54,485 bases of DNA, from assembly GCA_023388355.1 (NCBI GenBank), contig JAEWGI010000012.1, forward strand, positions 1 through 54,485. Reading direction: 5' to 3'. Below the pieces are notes generated by a model. It did not search any database. It worked only from the letters and a program-made list of their open reading frames with translations, and was not told the origin of the DNA. The position numbers and the translations under genes are program-made. Below, piece by piece: positions 52,190 to 54,485 of this stretch; position 1 is the first letter of the stretch, and each line of letters starts with the position of its first letter. This DNA comes from Pseudomonadota bacterium (GTDB taxonomy: Bacteria > Pseudomonadota > Gammaproteobacteria > Xanthomonadales > Xanthomonadaceae).

Positions 52190-53140
52190 TCAGGTTCCGG
52201 TGGGGCGAGTCTGGCGCAGGAAGTGGCCGGTCACCAGGCCGGCGCCCAGCCAGCCCAGCACGGTCGCGCCGGCCAGCACGGCGAGCGTCCAGGACAGGTC
52301 GATGCCGGTCAGCATGAAGCGGCTGCCGTAGCTGGCGGCCAGGTCGGCCAGCGGCCCGCGCAGCGCCGACGCAGCGCCCGCCAGCAGCGCCACGGCGATC
52401 GCGCCTGCGCCGAGGCCGTACCAGGCGCCAAGGTAGAGGAAGGGCCGGCGGATGAAGCCGTCGGTGGCGCCGAGCAGCTGCAGCACGCCGATCTCCTCGC
52501 GCCGCGACTGGATGTCCAGGCGCACGGTATTGCCCACCACCAGCAGCGCGCCGAGCCCGAACAGCGCTGCCAGCACCCAGGCCACGCGACCGCCGAAGCG
52601 CAGCCAGGTATCGAGCCGCTGGCGCCACTGCGCGTCGTGCTGCACCAGCTCCGCTTCGGGCAGTTCGCGCAGCGAGTCGGCCAGCAGCAGCTCGTCGCCC
52701 GCGGGCATGACCAGGAGCGCATGCGGCAGCGGATTGTCGTCGCCGACCGCGTCGATGATTCCGGCCAGCGCCTCGTCGCCGCGCAGCGAGTCCAGGCCCT
52801 GTTCGGGGGTGACCTGCCGCAGCTGCGCGATGCTGTCGCGCGCGCGCAGTTCGCCGGCGAGCGCGGAGGCCCGCGCCGCGTCCACGTCCTGGCGCAGGAA
52901 CACGGTGATCTCGCGCGAGCGCTCGACGTTGCCCGCCAGCCGCTCCAGGTTGCCCAGCACCAGGCCCAGGCCCAGCGGCAGCGCCAGCGACAGCGCCATC
53001 ACCGCAATCGTCAGCAGCGCCGCCCAGGGCTTGCGGAACACGCGGCCCATGCTCGCCACCAGACTGTACAGATGGTGGTCGAACCAGGTGCCGAGCCGGG
53101 ACGGCTGGCGCATCGGCGCCGCGGCGCGCGGATCAGCCAT
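52190..53140 (-). CDS. ftsX: Cell division ABC transporter permease FtsX
   Basis: A 316-residue permease that, with FtsE, couples the divisome to periplasmic peptidoglycan hydrolase activation. After a basic cytoplasmic start comes helix 1 ([25 protein letters not shown]). A periplasmic loop (~70-175) follows, beginning [32 protein letters not shown] and including [22 protein letters not shown]. Three C-terminal helices ([54 protein letters not shown]) close it. The motif [28 protein letters not shown] is the FtsX hallmark. It overlaps ftsE by 8 bp. Confidence 0.96.
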   Translation of the reverse strand: MADPRAAAPMRQPSRLGTWFDHHLYSLVASMGRVFRKPWAALLTIAVMALSLALPLGLGLVLGNLERLAGNVERSREITVFLRQDVDAARASALAGELRARDSIAQLRQVTPEQGLDSLRGDEALAGIIDAVGDDNPLPHALLVMPAGDELLLADSLRELPEAELVQHDAQWRQRLDTWLRFGGRVAWVLAALFGLGALLVVGNTVRLDIQSRREEIGVLQLLGATDGFIRRPFLYLGAWYGLGAGAIAVALLAGAASALRGPLADLAASYGSRFMLTGIDLSWTLAVLAGATVLGWLGAGLVTGHFLRQTRPTGT

Positions 53141-53822
53141 CGGCCAGGTCCTCCGGCGCGATGTCGTCCACCAGCGTGCCGTGGTCGAGCACCAGCACGC
53201 GCTTTCTCATGCGCTTGACCAGGCCCAGGTCGTGGCTGGCGACCAGCACGCTGGTGCCGCGTTCGGGCAGCGAAGCGAACAGCGACATGATCTCGGCCGA
53301 CAGGGTCGGGTCGAGGTTGCCGGTCGGCTCGTCGGCCACCAGCAGGCGCGGTTCGCCGACCACCGCGCGGGCGATGCCCACGCGCTGCTGCTCGCCCGCC
53401 GAGAGCTGGGTCGGCAGCGCCTGTTCGCGTTCCTCCAGGCCAAGGCGCCCGAGCACGCCGCGCACCCGCTTGGCGATCTCGCCGCGGCGCAGGCCACGCA
53501 GGATCAGCGGCAGGGCCACGTTGTCGAACACGCTGCGGTCGGTCAGCAGGCGATGGTCCTGGAACACCACGCCGACCTCGCGCCGGTGCAGCGCCACCCG
53601 CCGCCCGCGCACCTTGAGCAGGTTGCGGTCGTTGAACACCACCGCGCCGCGACTGGGGCGCTCGGCCAGGTGGATCAGCTTGAGCAGGGTGCTCTTGCCG
53701 GCGCCGGAGTGGCCGGTGAGGAACAGCATCTCGCCCGCCGCGACGTCGAAACTGACCTCGGCGAGCGCGGTACGCCCACCGGAATACTGCTTGCTGACGC
53801 TGTCGAAACGCAGGACGGCCAT
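53133..53822 (-). CDS. ftsE: Cell division ABC transporter ATPase FtsE
   Basis: A 229-residue ABC ATPase, partner of FtsX. Walker A is GHSGAGKSTLLKLI, the Q-loop VGVVFQDHRLL, the signature LSAGEQQRVGIARAVV, Walker B LLVADEPTGNLD, and the switch histidine lies in VLVASHDLGLV. The opening MAVLRFDSVSKQYSGGRTALAEVSFDVAAGE is typical of FtsE. It is the first gene of the ftsE-ftsX-regulator-ung unit. The ~200 bp upstream to 54021 contain no gene that I can support. Confidence 0.97.
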   Translation of the reverse strand: MAVLRFDSVSKQYSGGRTALAEVSFDVAAGEMLFLTGHSGAGKSTLLKLIHLAERPSRGAVVFNDRNLLKVRGRRVALHRREVGVVFQDHRLLTDRSVFDNVALPLILRGLRRGEIAKRVRGVLGRLGLEEREQALPTQLSAGEQQRVGIARAVVGEPRLLVADEPTGNLDPTLSAEIMSLFASLPERGTSVLVASHDLGLVKRMRKRVLVLDHGTLVDDIAPEDLADG

Positions 53823-54021
53823 GGCCGCGAGTATCGCAGAACTCGCCTGCGCCGAATGGGACGCCGTCGCGCCCTGGTGCGCACCCCCGCGTCGCCCCGA
53901 CGGCCGCGTGGCGCGTCCGGGTGCATCGATGGTCGGGCAGACGCGAGCCCGGATGCGCTTGGCTGGTCCGGGCTACGGAGCAGACGCGTCCACCGGCCCG
54001 TCAAGGCCGGCGGTCGAACCC

Positions 54022-54485
54022 TCAGTGCTGGCTCTGCGGCGCGCGCGTGACCAGCTTGCGCAGGCGGGCGCCGATGCGCGAGATCAGCGACGGCTCCTGC
54101 ACGGAACCGGCATCGGCCGGCCGTGGCGACGGCTGCCGCGCGCGCGCCGCTGGCGCGGCGCGACCCTCGCGTGGCCTGGCCGGCGTTGACGCGGCCTGGC
54201 CGCTGTCCTCGGCACCGCCCTCCACGCGCTTGCCGCGACGGCGGCGGCGGCGCTTGCGCGGCGGACGCGATTCGTCCGGCATGGCGGCGGCTACCGTTGC
54301 GGCGGCATCGATCACTGGCCTGGGCGCTGCAGCTGCGACGGCCGCCTCAGGCGCATCCACGGCAGGCGCGGCTGCAGGCGCAGATGCGGCATCGGGTTTC
54401 GGCCGCGACGGGCGCCGCGCGTTCGAGCGCTCGCCGCCGCCCGAACGCGGGCCACGACCGCCGCCGCCGCTGCCGGCGCGTGCGC
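54022..54485 (-). CDS. rhlB: C-terminal tail of ATP-dependent RNA helicase RhlB (partial)
   Basis: The frame enters from the right edge and stops at 54022, so about 154 C-terminal residues are present. They are low complexity: Gly/Arg-rich (SGGGGRGPRSGGGERS), then Ala/Pro-rich, then the very basic PPRKRRRRRRGKRVEGG, and finally PSLISRIGARLRKLV. This basic, disordered tail with a RIGARLRKLV-type ending matches the RhlB helicases of Xanthomonadaceae. The helicase core with its DEAD box lies outside the window, so the assignment rests on the tail only. Confidence 0.6.
   Translation of the reverse strand, partial: ARAGSGGGGRGPRSGGGERSNARRPSRPKPDAASAPAAAPAVDAPEAAVAAAAPRPVIDAAATVAAAMPDESRPPRKRRRRRRGKRVEGGAEDSGQAASTPARPREGRAAPAARARQPSPRPADAGSVQEPSLISRIGARLRKLVTRAPQSQH

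Overview
The window is about 54 kb of very GC-rich chromosome with short intergenic gaps and no tRNA or rRNA gene that I can see. Gene content and order point to the Xanthomonadaceae (Lysobacter/Luteimonas side of the family, inferred without a search): dadR-dadA-alr, groES-groEL, cutA-dsbD-tlpA-like-aroQ-accB-accC, copL-copA-copB, ung, ftsX-ftsE and the tail of an RhlB-like helicase gene. The RESGDP-type and GGGGTCAGAGTC-type dispersed palindromes fit the same family.

Layout. Positions 1-22400 are an accessory region of small, mostly single-gene units: an EamA exporter, a Dabb protein, a secreted metallopeptidase, an ArsR/SRPBCC pair, an XRE regulator with a membrane partner, a BON lipoprotein, a HIT protein, a histidine-brace (LPMO-like) secreted protein, a GNAT, a LysR, hydrolases, a nucleoside deoxyribosyltransferase, a REP-type transposase that has lost its catalytic residues, and a GH11 xylanase with a xyl-box-like palindrome.

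Positions 22434-30870 form the most interesting block. It holds an ECF-type sigma factor (TIGR02999/ECF43-like), an overlapping transmembrane Ser/Thr kinase with a helical sensor region, and then a lipoprotein, a Met-rich exported protein, a small lipoprotein and a YadA-type trimeric adhesin. Three of these four downstream genes are preceded, 61-76 bp before the start codon, by the same bipartite element TGTCAGT-N16-CGTGG. I read it as a candidate promoter for the adjacent sigma factor, so sigma factor, kinase and envelope proteins could be one surface-remodelling regulon.

Positions 31000-54485 are core genome: the chaperonin operon with a strong terminator and a degenerate CIRCE, the alanine catabolic operon with its Lrp-type regulator, a PagL-type lipid A deacylase, the periplasmic reductase DsbD (with a duplicated N-terminal domain and a mobile palindrome inserted in frame), fatty-acid biotin carboxylase genes, a copper resistance operon sitting where prmA is usually found, uracil-DNA glycosylase coupled to a double-receiver regulator, FtsEX, and the C-terminal tail of RhlB running off the end.

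All family assignments are from motif recognition in the translated sequence; no database search was possible.
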